Origin: Granulicoccus phenolivorans DSM 17626 = NBRC 107789 = JCM 15570 | GTDB lineage: Bacteria > Actinomycetota > Actinomycetes > Propionibacteriales > Propionibacteriaceae | NCBI RefSeq assembly: GCF_000423085.1 | Contig: NZ_KE383975.1 | Location: forward strand, 63,796 to 127,795 | Direction: 5' to 3' | Length of the DNA: 64,000 nt | In this document: one piece after another, positions 8,213 through 18,166 of the stretch | Position numbering within the stretch: the stretch's first letter is position 1 | Layout of the letters: each line of letters begins with the position of its first letter | Notes under the pieces: generated by a model | The model's database searches: none | What the model was told of the DNA's origin: nothing | The model's input: the letters and a program-made list of their open reading frames with translations, nothing else | Translations under genes and position numbers: made by a program

Positions 8213-9691
8213 ATGTCCGAGTCCACTGAGGTACCTGCCGGCGCCGATCCCTCCGGTTCCCTGACCGGGACCGGGTCCCCCGCCGCATCCGATCGTCACT
8301 CGCTCACTGCGGGGTCCGACGGTCCGATCATGCTGCACGACGTGCACTTCGTCGAGCAGATGGCCCACTTCGACCGCGAGCGGGTGCCCGAGCGCGTGGT
8401 CCACGCCAAGGGCTCGGGCGCCTTCGGTGTGTTCGAGACCACCGAGGACGTCAGCGCGTACACGAAGGCGGCGCTGTTCCAGCAGGGTGCCAGCACCGAG
8501 ATGCTGGCCCGCTTCTCCACCGTCGCCGGGGAGATGGGGTCCCCCGATACCTGGCGGGACCCGCGCGGTTTCGCGCTCAAGTTCTACACCACCGAGGGCA
8601 ACTACGACCTGGTGGGCAACAACACCCCGATCTTCTTCATCCGCGACGGCATCAAGTTCCCGCACTTCATCCGCTCCCAGAAGCGCCGCGGCGCCTCCGG
8701 GCTGCGGGACAACCAGATGCAGTGGGACTTCTGGACCCAGAACCCCGAATCGGCACACCAGGTCACCTACCTGATGGGCGATCGGGGCATCCCGAAGACC
8801 TTCCGCGAGATGAACGGCTACGGCTCGCACACCTACATGTGGATCAACGCCGCCGGGGAGAAGTTCTGGGTCAAGTACCACTTCATCAGCAACCAGGGCG
8901 TGCACGGCCTCAACGACGCCGAGGCCGCCAAGCTGGCCGGTGAGGACGCCGACTTCCACCGCCGCGACCTGTTCACCGCGATCGAGCAGGGCGAGTTCCC
9001 GAGCTGGGACCTGTCGGTCCAGGTCATCCCGTACGAGGAGGGCTTCAGCTACCGGGTGAACATCTTCGACGTCACCAGGACGGTGTCCCACAAGGACTAC
9101 CCGCTGATCAAGGTCGGCACCATGACGCTGAACAAGAATCCGGACAACTTCTTCGCCCAGATCGAGCAGGCCGCCTTCGAGCCGTCCGCGCTGGTGCCCG
9201 GGATCGGGCTGTCCCCGGACAAGATGCTGCTGGGCCGGGTCTTCTCCTACGCCGACACCCACCGGCACCGGATCGGGGCGAACTACCTGCAGCTGCCGGT
9301 GAACCGGCCGCGCACCGAGGGCTACAGCTACAGCTTCGACGGCCCGATGGCCTACGACCACAACGGCGATCAGGCCCCGTACGCGGCGAACACCGTCGGT
9401 ACGCCCTACTCCGACCAGACCGGGGTGGCCGAGGATTCCTACCAGGTCTCCGGCGACCAGGTCCGGCAGGCGCAGGCCGTCCGGTCCGCACAGGACGACG
9501 ACTTCAGCCAGGCCGGGACGATGGTCCGCGAGGTCTTCGACGATGCCCAGCGCGAACAGTTCGTGCAGACCGTGGTGGGGCACCTCAAGGGCGGCGTGCA
9601 CGGTGAGGTGCTGGAGCGCGCCTTCCAATACTGGAAGAACGTCGACGCCGAGATCGGCGGCCGGATCGAGCAGGCGTACCGGGCCGGTTGA
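8213..9691 (+). CDS. Haem catalase (monofunctional)
   Basis: 492-residue small-subunit catalase that dismutates hydrogen peroxide. The essential distal His is H64 in [12 protein letters not shown], the distal Asn is N137 in [11 protein letters not shown], and the proximal haem-ligand Tyr is about Y346 in [15 protein letters not shown] strong GAGGAGG ribosome-binding site precedes the ATG at 8213. The length fits clade 1/3 enzymes without the C-terminal flavodoxin-like domain. A Gly/Ser/Pro-rich segment of about 35 residues precedes the catalytic core. No peroxide regulator gene is adjacent. Confidence 0.95.
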   Translation: MSESTEVPAGADPSGSLTGTGSPAASDRHSLTAGSDGPIMLHDVHFVEQMAHFDRERVPERVVHAKGSGAFGVFETTEDVSAYTKAALFQQGASTEMLARFSTVAGEMGSPDTWRDPRGFALKFYTTEGNYDLVGNNTPIFFIRDGIKFPHFIRSQKRRGASGLRDNQMQWDFWTQNPESAHQVTYLMGDRGIPKTFREMNGYGSHTYMWINAAGEKFWVKYHFISNQGVHGLNDAEAAKLAGEDADFHRRDLFTAIEQGEFPSWDLSVQVIPYEEGFSYRVNIFDVTRTVSHKDYPLIKVGTMTLNKNPDNFFAQIEQAAFEPSALVPGIGLSPDKMLLGRVFSYADTHRHRIGANYLQLPVNRPRTEGYSYSFDGPMAYDHNGDQAPYAANTVGTPYSDQTGVAEDSYQVSGDQVRQAQAVRSAQDDDFSQAGTMVREVFDDAQREQFVQTVVGHLKGGVHGEVLERAFQYWKNVDAEIGGRIEQAYRAG

Positions 9692-9753
9692 GAAGCAGGC
9701 CGGTTGAGCGTCGGGCCGGCTGAGAGTCAGGCCGGCTCGCGACAGCGAGGCTT

Positions 9754-9795
9754 CACCCCGGGCAGCGATATCAGCAGCGGTCGCTGCCCGGGGTG
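9754..9795. terminator. Bidirectional hairpin terminator
   Basis: A perfect 14-bp stem, CACCCCGGGCAGCG (9754-9767) and CGCTGCCCGGGGTG (9782-9795), with a 14-nt loop. It lies between the catalase stop and the convergent GNAT-MazG stop and can serve both. Confidence 0.8.
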
Positions 9796-9820
9796 GGGCG
9801 TCGCCCGACCCGGCCGGGGG

Positions 9821-10885
9821 TCAGGGCCGATGGCGGCGCAGCACCCCGGCAATGTCCGGCTCGACGAATCCCGGCCCCTTGAGGACCTTTCCGTCCGCGC
9901 GATAGATCGGTCGCCCGTCGGCGCCCAGCTTGGACAGGTTGGAGGCCTGGATCTCGCCCAGCACCTCCGGCAGCGGGATCCCGCATTCCAGCGCCATCCC
10001 GTACGCCACATAGACCAGGTCACCCAGCGCATCGGCGGTGGCGACGGTGTCCCGGGTCCGTGCATCGCCCAGGCGCTCGTAGGCCGCCAGGATCTCCGCC
10101 TCGGCGGCGTCCCCGTACACCGCGCCGACGAGCTCGGCGAACTCCTCGGCGACCAGCCCCATCCGCAGCCCGAGCCGCTCCCGGTCGACCTCGGGGGTGT
10201 CCTGGATCGGCATCGCGTACGTGTGATGGAACTGGCGCACCAGCGCGTCCGGGTCCCGGGGGTCGGGCATCGCCGGCCGGGCGTACGCCCCGCGCACCGG
10301 CCCCTGCCAGGCGGCCACCGGCGTCCGCGGTTCCCCGACCAGCCAGGTGGCCACCCAGCCGTCGCGCAACTCGCCGCGCTGGACGCACCCGGCCCGCACC
10401 GGCCCGTCCAGCCGGAAGCCGACCTTCCAGGCGATCCGCCAGGAGGCCCAGTTGGGTTCTCCGTCCAGGACCAGGCATTTCCAGCGGACCGCGGCCGCCC
10501 CCAGCTGATCGCGGGCGAAGTCCAGGGCCAGCTCCACCGCGGTCGTCATCGCACCCGTGCCGCGGGCCTCGGCCGCCATCCAGTACCCGATCTCCCACAG
10601 CCGGTTGCCCCGGTCGGTCAGGCTGATCATCCCCTGCAGTACCGGTTCGGCATCGGCCCGGTCGGCCGGACGGATCCGGACCGCCCAGACCGGTGACCCG
10701 GTCGCCCATCCCGGTTCGACCATGGCGGTGAGGAACCCGACCGCGTCCTGCCGGGCATAGGGGACCGGGATCGTCGTCCAGCGCTGGATGTCGGGATCCT
10801 GACACAGTTCGGTGATCCGGTCGACATCGGCCGCCGTCGGCGCGGACAGCACGATCCGCCCCCGGGCCAGGGTCTGCGGTTGCAT
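9821..10885 (-). CDS. GNAT acetyltransferase fused to a MazG/PRA-PH-like domain
   Basis: 354 residues in two parts. Residues 1-190 look like a RimJ/RimL-type GNAT acetyltransferase (GNRLWEIGYWMAAEARGTGAMTTA carries the acetyl-CoA loop; PNWASWRIAWKVGF is the typical follow-on helix). Residues 205-354 look like an all-alpha NTP pyrophosphohydrolase of the MazG/phosphoribosyl-ATP pyrophosphatase type, with EEFAEL and DALGDLVYV supplying the metal-binding acids. The ATG at 10885 has GGAG 5 nt upstream. It follows the RND pump by only 25 bp, so it is likely co-transcribed. A role in modifying or sanitising a nucleotide-like compound is inference. Confidence 0.85.
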   Translation of the reverse strand: MQPQTLARGRIVLSAPTAADVDRITELCQDPDIQRWTTIPVPYARQDAVGFLTAMVEPGWATGSPVWAVRIRPADRADAEPVLQGMISLTDRGNRLWEIGYWMAAEARGTGAMTTAVELALDFARDQLGAAAVRWKCLVLDGEPNWASWRIAWKVGFRLDGPVRAGCVQRGELRDGWVATWLVGEPRTPVAAWQGPVRGAYARPAMPDPRDPDALVRQFHHTYAMPIQDTPEVDRERLGLRMGLVAEEFAELVGAVYGDAAEAEILAAYERLGDARTRDTVATADALGDLVYVAYGMALECGIPLPEVLGEIQASNLSKLGADGRPIYRADGKVLKGPGFVEPDIAGVLRRHRP

Positions 10886-10910
10886 CGGTACTCCGATCTG
10901 GTTGCTGCGA

Positions 10911-13900
10911 TCAGTGCAGTTGGGCCGGCTCGTCGGCCGGCAGCGCCCGCTTCGGGGCGACACCGTTGGGCCCGCCGTCCGCGGGTTCGTTCGGCGCGGC
11001 CGCGCCGGGGGCGGGCTCGTCGTGCTCCCACTCCTCGGTGCCCGGCAACTGCCGGCGGCCCTCGATCAGGCTGTAGAGCACCGGGACCACCAGCAGGGTC
11101 ATGAACGTCGAGGTGAGCAGGCCGCCGATCGTCACGATCGCCAGCGGGCCGGAGATGAAGCTGGACTGCCCGCTCAGCCCCAGCGCCGAGGGCAGCAGCG
11201 CAAAGATCGTGGCCAGCGCGGTCATCAGGATCGGTCGGACCCGGTGATGCCCGCCCCGGGTGAGCGCGTCATGCGTACTCATCCCCTCGCGGCGGTACTG
11301 GTTGACCAGGTCGATCAGCACGATCGCGTTGGTCACCACGATGCCGGTCAGCATCAGCAGACCGATCAGCGCGGCCAGCCCCAACGGGGTGTCGGTGATC
11401 AGCAGCGCCGCGATCGAACCGGTGGTGGCCAGCGGGATCGAGACCAGCAGGATCAGCGGCTGGGTGAGCGACTTGAAGATCCACACCAGCACCACGTAGA
11501 TCAGCAGGACCGCGGCCAGGATCGCCAACCCCAACTGGCCGAAGGAGTCGGTCAGCTCGGCCGAGGCGCCACCCATTGAGGTGGTCGCCCCGTCGGGCAG
11601 TTGGGTCGCGTGGACGGCATCGGTCACCGCGGTGGAGACCGCGCCGAGGTTGTCCGAACTCTCCGGGGTGACCGCGATGGTGACCGTGCGGACCGCGTTC
11701 TCGGTCGCCACGGTCGGCGCGACCCGGACCTCGGACACCGTCGCGATCCGGTCGATCTTGAAACCGCCGAGATCGAGGTTCCGGACGTCCTCGACGGTCT
11801 GCGCCTTGGTGCTGGAGGACAGGTAGACCTCGAGTTCGCGGCCCTGGAGGGTGATCCGGGTGATCGATCGGTCGGCGGTCTTCGCCGCGATCAGCCCGAC
11901 CGCGCGTTCCTCGGTGAGCCCCATCGCGGCGGCCTTCTCCCGGTCCACGGTGACCTGGACACTCGGCTGGGCAGCGGTGAAGTCGGATTCCACCTTGCGT
12001 ACGCCGGGCAGGTCGCGTACCGCCGCCAGGATCCGGTCATTGGCCTCGCCCAGCGTCCGGTCGTCCGGGGCGGTCAGCTTGACGTCGACGGTGCCCGACC
12101 CGGTCAGCGAGGCCTGATCGCTGACCGCGAGCTCCCCGGCGTCCCCGTCGGCGTTGCGCTGCTGGACCAGCTGCTGCACCGCCGCGCGGATCTCGGCATG
12201 GCGATTGCCGATCTCGGTGGTCAGCGAGTAGCTGATCTCCTCCGCCCCGGCCCCCTGGCCGAACCGGCCGCCGCCGACGGTGGTCTGGACGGTCTGGACG
12301 CCGGAGACCTTCATCAGGTCGGCCTCGGTGCGCTCGGCCTGTCGGGTGGATTCGGCCAGCGAGGTGCCCGGGGCGAGCTTCTGGGTCACCGAGATGGTGT
12401 TCTGTCCGGAATCGCCGAGCAGGCTGGTCTTCAGCAGCGGGATGAAGGCGATGCTGCCGGCGAAAATGAGCAGGGCCAGCAGCAGGGTGACCCAGCGGTG
12501 CCGCAACGCCCAGGCCAGCGGGCCGGCGTACGCCCGGGTCAGCGGCGAGCGCTCCTCATGGGCATGGGCCAGCTCGACCGGGGACAGGTCCTCCTCGCCG
12601 GCGCGGCGGCGGTACACATGCGGTTTGGCGAACCAGTACGCCAGCACCGGCACGATCGTCAGCGACACGATCCACGACGCGGCCAGGGCCATCACCACCG
12701 TCAGCGCGAACGGCCGGAACAGCTCGCCCGCGGTCCCGCTGACCAGCAGCAGCGGCGCGAACACCAACATCGCGACCAGGGTGGAGGAGGTCACCGCCCC
12801 GGCGACCTCACCGGTGGCGTCCATGATCGCGCGCCCCTTGGTCCTGCCGTACCCCAGATGCCGGGTGATGTTCTCGATCACCACGATCGAGTCGTCGACC
12901 ATCCGACCGATGGTGATCGTCAGGCCCGCCAGCGAGAGCATGTTCAAGGTGGTGTTGGTCGCCAGCATCCCGACGAAGGCCATCAGCATCGACAGCGGGA
13001 TCGAGATCGCCGAGATGATCGTCGGGCGGACCGCGAGCAGAAAGACCAGGATGACCAGCACCGCGAAGGCCAGGCCGAGCGCCCCCTCGGTCGCCAGCCC
13101 GGCGATGGACTCCTGGATGAACGGGGCCTGGTCGAATACCGGGGTGAACTCGGAGTTGCCACCGAGATCGGCGGTGAGGCCCTGCAGCCGCTGGGTGACC
13201 TGCTTGGAGATGTCGACCAGATTGCCGTCGGTGGTCGGGGTGACCATCATGACCACCGAGTCCCGGCCGTTGGTCCGGGAGACGCTGGTGGCCGCGGCGA
13301 TGCTCTGCTGGACCTTGGCGATGTCCCCGAGCCGGACCGGGGCGCCACCGGCGGCCGGGATGATCCGGACATCGGCGATCTGGTCGATGTTGTCGAAGGG
13401 TTGGCCGACGGTCACGTCCAGGGTGTTGCCGCCCTCGGTGACCTGTCCGCCGGGCAGCACCTTGCCCGACGACCCGAGGGCGGAGGTGATGTCGTTCTCG
13501 GTGATCCGGCGCTCGGTCATCTTGGGCTGGTCGAGTTCCAGCCGGATGATCGCCTGCGGCGCACCCAGGACCTGGACCGAGGCGACCCCGGCGACCTTCT
13601 CCAACTCCGGGACCACGGTGGTGGTGAGCCGGGAGTTCAGCTCCTCGGGGCTGTGGTCGGAGGCCACCGCAATGATCATCGCCGGGATGCTGCCACTGCC
13701 GCCGCTGCGGACGGTGATGGTGGTTCCCTGGGGGAAGGAATCCTTCAGCGAGTTGATCGAGTTGTCGATCTGCGAGGTGGCCCGGGCCAGGTCGGAGCCG
13801 AAGGCCAGGTTCACCGTGACCGTCGACAGCGAGGAGCGGCTGGTCGCCGAGGTGGACTCCACGTTCTCGATGGTCCGTACGCTGCGCTCGATCGGGTCGG

Positions 13901-14099
13901 CGATCTGGTTGGCGATCTGCTCGGCGGTGGCGCCGGGGGAGACGACGGTGACGCTGACCGCCGGCAGGGTGACCGAGGGGATCAGCTGCTGCTTCAGGGT
14001 GACCATGGCGAACACCCCGAGGACCGAGACGACCAGGCAGACCAGGGCAATGAACGAGCGGTTGCGCAAACTCAGTCGCGGCAGGGCATGCACCGGCAT
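10911..14099 (-). CDS. RND-family (HAE1-like) efflux pump
   Basis: 1062-residue inner-membrane pump with the tandem RND layout: TM1 near residues 15-35, a large periplasmic-type loop, TM2-6, then a second half repeating the pattern. The proton-relay motif GRMVDDSIVVIENI in TM4 is clear. This branch resembles gram-positive AcrB/SwrC-like transporters that export amphipathic drugs or lipopeptides. ATG 14099 is given, but the GAGGA box abuts it and the GTG at 14093 has better spacing. The C-terminal 50 residues are Pro/Glu-rich and cytoplasmic. No periplasmic adaptor gene is next to it. Confidence 0.9.
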   Translation of the reverse strand: MPVHALPRLSLRNRSFIALVCLVVSVLGVFAMVTLKQQLIPSVTLPAVSVTVVSPGATAEQIANQIADPIERSVRTIENVESTSATSRSSLSTVTVNLAFGSDLARATSQIDNSINSLKDSFPQGTTITVRSGGSGSIPAMIIAVASDHSPEELNSRLTTTVVPELEKVAGVASVQVLGAPQAIIRLELDQPKMTERRITENDITSALGSSGKVLPGGQVTEGGNTLDVTVGQPFDNIDQIADVRIIPAAGGAPVRLGDIAKVQQSIAAATSVSRTNGRDSVVMMVTPTTDGNLVDISKQVTQRLQGLTADLGGNSEFTPVFDQAPFIQESIAGLATEGALGLAFAVLVILVFLLAVRPTIISAISIPLSMLMAFVGMLATNTTLNMLSLAGLTITIGRMVDDSIVVIENITRHLGYGRTKGRAIMDATGEVAGAVTSSTLVAMLVFAPLLLVSGTAGELFRPFALTVVMALAASWIVSLTIVPVLAYWFAKPHVYRRRAGEEDLSPVELAHAHEERSPLTRAYAGPLAWALRHRWVTLLLALLIFAGSIAFIPLLKTSLLGDSGQNTISVTQKLAPGTSLAESTRQAERTEADLMKVSGVQTVQTTVGGGRFGQGAGAEEISYSLTTEIGNRHAEIRAAVQQLVQQRNADGDAGELAVSDQASLTGSGTVDVKLTAPDDRTLGEANDRILAAVRDLPGVRKVESDFTAAQPSVQVTVDREKAAAMGLTEERAVGLIAAKTADRSITRITLQGRELEVYLSSSTKAQTVEDVRNLDLGGFKIDRIATVSEVRVAPTVATENAVRTVTIAVTPESSDNLGAVSTAVTDAVHATQLPDGATTSMGGASAELTDSFGQLGLAILAAVLLIYVVLVWIFKSLTQPLILLVSIPLATTGSIAALLITDTPLGLAALIGLLMLTGIVVTNAIVLIDLVNQYRREGMSTHDALTRGGHHRVRPILMTALATIFALLPSALGLSGQSSFISGPLAIVTIGGLLTSTFMTLLVVPVLYSLIEGRRQLPGTEEWEHDEPAPGAAAPNEPADGGPNGVAPKRALPADEPAQLH

Positions 14100-14184
14100 T
14101 CCTCACACTCAGGGACGTGACGCCCGAAGTCTGCCACGCTTATAAAAGGCATACGTCCGGGACAACCCCGGTTCTGCCATCCAG

Positions 14185-14265
14185 CGGGCAGCGGCCCGCC
14201 GCAGTATCGACCGGGCAGCGGCCCGCCGCTGGGTCCATCGGGCAGCGGCCCGCCGCTGGGACGGG
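14185..14265. repeat. Three 27-bp direct repeats with internal dyad
   Basis: CGGGCAGCGGCCCGCCGC begins at 14185, 14212 and 14239, a 27-bp period. Each unit contains AGCGGC and GCCGCT, so each can form a small hairpin. The repeats lie between the RND pump start and the convergent-side stop of the membrane PEP-binding-like gene and may act as a terminator or mRNA-stability element. Confidence 0.75.
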
Positions 14266-14277
14266 CTGCTGCCGGGG

Positions 14278-15876
14278 TCATTCGGCCAACGCGTTCAACC
14301 GGACCCGGGCCCGGTCCCCGGCCGCCGACACCCGCCGCTTGGCCCGCTTCGCCCACAGCTCGGCGCGCTCGTCGGCCAGGGCGCGATCCAGGTTGCCCAG
14401 GCTGCGCCGCAGCCGCGACTCGGCGGCCGACGCGTTCTCCTGCCCGGAGACCACCAGGGCCGTGAGTTCGCGCTGACGCTCATCCCGCTCGGCCTGGATC
14501 TTGTCCGCCCTGGCCTGCTGCACCGCATCCTTACGGGCCTCCACCGCGTCGGCCTTGGCGTTGCGGCGGGCCTGCTTCGCCGCCCGGGCCAGTTCCTTGC
14601 GTTCGCGTCGGGTCGACTTGCCGGCCTCGTCGAGGGTCTGCTCGGCAGCCGCTGCCAGCCGGGCCCGGCCGGCCGCGGCGCTCGACTTCGCCTGCGCGAT
14701 GGTCGACTCCAGGGCGTCCCGGACGCCGGCGGAGGTGATCTCGGCCTGCGCGGTGGCGGAGGCGGTCAGGGAGGCGATCGCCTGCTGCTCGATCGGCTTG
14801 CGAGCCAGGGCGGTCGCTCGGTCCGCACCGAACTTCGCCAGCCGGACCCGGCCGATGTTGAGCGCGGTCTCCAGTGCCTTGGCCTCCTTGGCCGCCACCG
14901 CCCGCTGCTTCTTCTCCGGATCCGGCTTGCGCAGCAGCAGCGCCGCCAGAATGCCGAACAGGCCGACCGATACGCCGCCGAGGATCGCCACGAACCGAAG
15001 GTCGAGGCCCTTGGCGGCCTGGGCGTCGGCGGTGGACGGCACCCCCAGCGGGGCGGCGTCCAGCACCCAGAACCGACCGCCGGCGTACGCCCAGTCGAGG
15101 CGGACCGGGTGATCCAGGGTCTGCTCCACCTGCGCGGCGAGGGCGGCGAGTTCGCGCGACTGATGCTCATTCAGCGGAAGCGGCTCGAGGGCCCCGGCGT
15201 CCGCACCGTGCGCCTGCTTCCCGTCATCGAAGCGGACGGTCGAGTCGTCCCCGACGATGATCCGCCGGTCGCTCATCGGATCCCCGCCCGGCTGGGCGAT
15301 GGACCCGATCACGCACACGTCCCGACGATGGGTCCGCGGGTCGGCGGTGGCCACCTGCCCGGTCAGCGCCTGCGCGGGGGCGGCCTGGACCACCACGGCG
15401 ATCCGGAAGGTGGTCGGACGGATCCGGTTCCGCAACCGGAACTTCAGCGACTCCGCCGACCAGGCGTACGCCCAGCACTCGCGCAGGGCATCCATCAGGT
15501 CGGCAGTGCTGTGCAGACCGGTGACGGTGTGCGTCAGCTCCTCGAAGGTGACCTCCGGCCGGTTGGTCGCATACAGCGACAGCTGGGCGATCGCGTTCCC
15601 GCCGAGCTGGGAGAACACGGTGCCCAGCTCCATCTCCATCGAGTAGGGGATCGTGGCCCGGAACAGGGTGTTGATCGCGTGGTCCACCCCGTCGTGGGTC
15701 CGGATCCCGACGTAGATGCCGCGCTGAACGGCATAGTCGTGGGCCATTTGGGCGGTGACCACGAAACCCGGTGGGACGGGATGCCCGCTGCGGGCAAGCA
15801 TGGCGAGCGTGGCACCCTTGGTGCCGATTTCTTCCGGCCCGGCGGTCGTATCCCGGAGCTGCGCAACGTATGCCAT
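14278..15876 (-). CDS. Membrane-anchored PEP/pyruvate-binding-like protein with coiled-coil tail
   Basis: About 532 residues in three zones. The N-terminal 280 residues begin like the ATP-binding domain of PEP synthase/pyruvate phosphate dikinase (GTKGATLAMLARSGHPVPPG) but lack the usual RSSxxxED catalytic loop. One transmembrane helix follows at about 294-316 (VAILGGVSVGLFGILAALLL). The rest is a long Ala/Arg/Lys/Glu-rich, highly charged helical tail, probably coiled coil. ATG 15876 is preferred because AAGGG lies 7 nt upstream; ATG 15882 abuts that box. No phosphohistidine domain is present. Function unknown; a structural or sensing role is as likely as catalysis. Confidence 0.7.
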   Translation of the reverse strand: MAYVAQLRDTTAGPEEIGTKGATLAMLARSGHPVPPGFVVTAQMAHDYAVQRGIYVGIRTHDGVDHAINTLFRATIPYSMEMELGTVFSQLGGNAIAQLSLYATNRPEVTFEELTHTVTGLHSTADLMDALRECWAYAWSAESLKFRLRNRIRPTTFRIAVVVQAAPAQALTGQVATADPRTHRRDVCVIGSIAQPGGDPMSDRRIIVGDDSTVRFDDGKQAHGADAGALEPLPLNEHQSRELAALAAQVEQTLDHPVRLDWAYAGGRFWVLDAAPLGVPSTADAQAAKGLDLRFVAILGGVSVGLFGILAALLLRKPDPEKKQRAVAAKEAKALETALNIGRVRLAKFGADRATALARKPIEQQAIASLTASATAQAEITSAGVRDALESTIAQAKSSAAAGRARLAAAAEQTLDEAGKSTRRERKELARAAKQARRNAKADAVEARKDAVQQARADKIQAERDERQRELTALVVSGQENASAAESRLRRSLGNLDRALADERAELWAKRAKRRVSAAGDRARVRLNALAE

Positions 15877-15964
15877 CGACATCCCTTCGCTAGTGGCCTG
15901 CAGTCTAATGGTCGCCGGCGGGCGCGTGCGCGCACCCGGCGGCTCGGAGTTGTGGAGCCGTCGT

Positions 15965-17995
15965 TTACTCGGTCGGGATCAGGGCGAGATCGGCGAGCCA
16001 GGCCCGGGCGTTGCCATCGGAGGGCGCCCGCCAGTCGCCCCGCGGGGACAGCGCCCCGCCGGGGGACACCTTGGGGCCGTTGGGCAACGCCGAACGCTTG
16101 AACTGGCTGAAGCCGAAGTAGCGCTTGCAGAACACCTCCAGCCAGGCCCGGATCTCGGCCAGCGGGTACTGGTTGTGCACCCCGACCCCGGGCGGCCACG
16201 CACCGGCGTCGGCATCGCGCCACGCCTGCTCGGCCAGATAGGCGATCCGGGAGGGGCGCATGCCGTGCCGCAGCACGTGGAACAGGGTGAAGTCCTGCAG
16301 CTCGTAGGGGCCGATCGTCGCCTCGGTGGACTGCGGCTCCTCCCCGTCGGCCGGCACCAGCTCCGGACTGATCGTGGTGTCCAGCACCGCCCGGAGCGTA
16401 CGCCCGACCTCGGCGCTGAACTGTTCGGAGGAGATCACCCAGCGGATCAGGTGCTGGATCAGCGTCTTGGGGACCCCGGCGTTCACGTTGTAGTGCGACA
16501 TCTGATCGCCGACGCCGTAGGTGCACCACCCCAGCGCCAGTTCGGACAGGTCCCCGGTGCCCAACACGATCCCGCCGCGCTGGTTGGCCAGCCGGAACAG
16601 ATAATCGGTCCGCAGCCCGGCCTGGATGTTCTCGAAGGTGACGTCGTACTGCTTCTCGCCGCGGGCCACCGGATGATCCAGGTCGGCCAGCATCTGCAGC
16701 GCGGTCGGCCGGATGTCGATCTCGGCGAAGCTCACCCCCAGTGACTCGCCGAGGGCATAGGCATTGCTCTTGGTGTGCACGCTGGTGGCGAAGCCGGGCA
16801 TGGTGAAGGCGAGAATGTCGCTGCGCGGGCGATCCATCCGATCCATCGCCTTGGCCGCGACGATCAGCGCGTGGGTGGAATCCAGGCCCCCCGACACCCC
16901 GATCACCACCTTGGGCTGACCGATCTCGCGCAGCCGCTGCTCCAGCCCGGAGACCTGGATCTGGTAGGCCTCGTAGCAGTCCTGGGCCAGCCGCGACTCG
17001 TCATCGGGCACGAACGGGAACCGGGCGACCGTGCGGCGCAGGCCCACATCGCCGGCCGGCGGGGCCAGAGTGAACTCCGCGGTCCGGAACCGGGCGACCC
17101 GGTCGGCATGGGTACGGGCGTTGTCGTCGAAACTGCCCTGGCGCAGCCGCTCCTGCACGATCAGGGCCAGGTCGATGTCGGCCACCGTACGCTGCGCCTG
17201 CTCGGGGAAGCGCGCCGATTCGGCCAGCAGCCGGCCGCACTCGTAGACCATCGTCTGGCCGTCCCAGGACAGGTCGGTGGAGGATTCGCCCTCCCCGGCG
17301 GCGGCATAGACATACCCGGCCAGACAGCGCGCGGACTGGGAACCCACCAGCAGGTGCCGGTCCTCGGCCTTGGCGATCGTGATCGGCGAACCGGACAGAT
17401 TGACCAGCACCGTCGCCCCGGCCAGCGCGGCTTCGGCACTGGGCTGCACCGGCACCCACAGGTCCTCGCAGACCTCCAGATGGATCCGCAGCTGCGGCAG
17501 GTCGGTCGCGGTCAGAATGACATCCGGCCCGAAGGGGGCCTGCTGGCCGGCCACCTCGATCGTCCCGGTCCGGTCGTCCCCGGGGGCGAACCAGCGCCGC
17601 TCGTAGAACTCCCGGTAGTTCGGCAGGTAGGACTTGGGCACCACGGCCAGGATCCGCCCCCGGTGCACCGCGACCGCGCAGTTGTACAGCCGGTTCCCGC
17701 GCCGCAACGGGGCCCCGACCACGATCACCGGCAGCAGGTCGATCGAGGCCTCCACCAGCGCGCCCAGGGCGGCGACCGTGGCATCGAGCACGACATCCTG
17801 ACCGAACAGATCGTCGATCGCGTACCCGGTCAGCGACAGTTCCGGGAAGACCGCCAGCGCCACCGCATCCGCGGCACAGGCCCGGGCCTGCTCGATGATC
17901 CGCTGCACATTCGTCGCCGGGTCGGCGATCGCCACCGGGACCGTGCACGCGGCGACCCGGGCGAAGCCCTGGGCGTAGGCGGAGTGGAAATCCAT
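15965..17995 (-). CDS. nadE: Glutamine-dependent NAD+ synthetase
   Basis: 676-residue two-domain enzyme that converts deamido-NAD to NAD using ammonia released from glutamine, the last step of NAD synthesis. The N-terminal nitrilase-like amidase domain shows its Glu-Lys-Cys triad as E52 (FPELSLTGY), K121 ([10 protein letters not shown]) and C176 (LEVCEDLW). The C-terminal synthetase domain has the PP-loop SGGLDS near residue 365. Length matches the mycobacterial-type enzyme. GGAG sits 5 nt before the ATG. It is divergent from the patatin gene across about 170 bp. Confidence 0.96.
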   Translation of the reverse strand: MDFHSAYAQGFARVAACTVPVAIADPATNVQRIIEQARACAADAVALAVFPELSLTGYAIDDLFGQDVVLDATVAALGALVEASIDLLPVIVVGAPLRRGNRLYNCAVAVHRGRILAVVPKSYLPNYREFYERRWFAPGDDRTGTIEVAGQQAPFGPDVILTATDLPQLRIHLEVCEDLWVPVQPSAEAALAGATVLVNLSGSPITIAKAEDRHLLVGSQSARCLAGYVYAAAGEGESSTDLSWDGQTMVYECGRLLAESARFPEQAQRTVADIDLALIVQERLRQGSFDDNARTHADRVARFRTAEFTLAPPAGDVGLRRTVARFPFVPDDESRLAQDCYEAYQIQVSGLEQRLREIGQPKVVIGVSGGLDSTHALIVAAKAMDRMDRPRSDILAFTMPGFATSVHTKSNAYALGESLGVSFAEIDIRPTALQMLADLDHPVARGEKQYDVTFENIQAGLRTDYLFRLANQRGGIVLGTGDLSELALGWCTYGVGDQMSHYNVNAGVPKTLIQHLIRWVISSEQFSAEVGRTLRAVLDTTISPELVPADGEEPQSTEATIGPYELQDFTLFHVLRHGMRPSRIAYLAEQAWRDADAGAWPPGVGVHNQYPLAEIRAWLEVFCKRYFGFSQFKRSALPNGPKVSPGGALSPRGDWRAPSDGNARAWLADLALIPTE

Positions 17996-18166
17996 CGATA
18001 CTCCTGACTCGGATCGGCCATCGTGGTCAGCCTAGCCAGCCGCCACGGGCAGGCCGCGCCGGCTCACGGCCGGTGGGCGGTCCCCCGCAGGTGCGACAGT
18101 GCGGCGTACCCGAAGTCCTTGCCGCACCCCCTAGGATCGAAGGCAACCGACAGGAAGCACGGCAAC

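Noticed and set aside
11601-14120. Plus-strand 839-codon open frame opposite the RND pump
   Set aside because: It is the antisense shadow of the pump gene: Arg/Gly/Asp-rich, no recognisable domain and no ribosome-binding site.
14185-14265. Possible CRISPR array
   Set aside because: The three units are head to tail with only about 9 bp between conserved cores and no distinct spacers; no cas gene is present.
14278-15876. Rifampicin phosphotransferase or PEP synthase
   Set aside because: The protein lacks the catalytic RSSxxxED loop, the phosphohistidine domain and any PEP- or rifampicin-binding domain.
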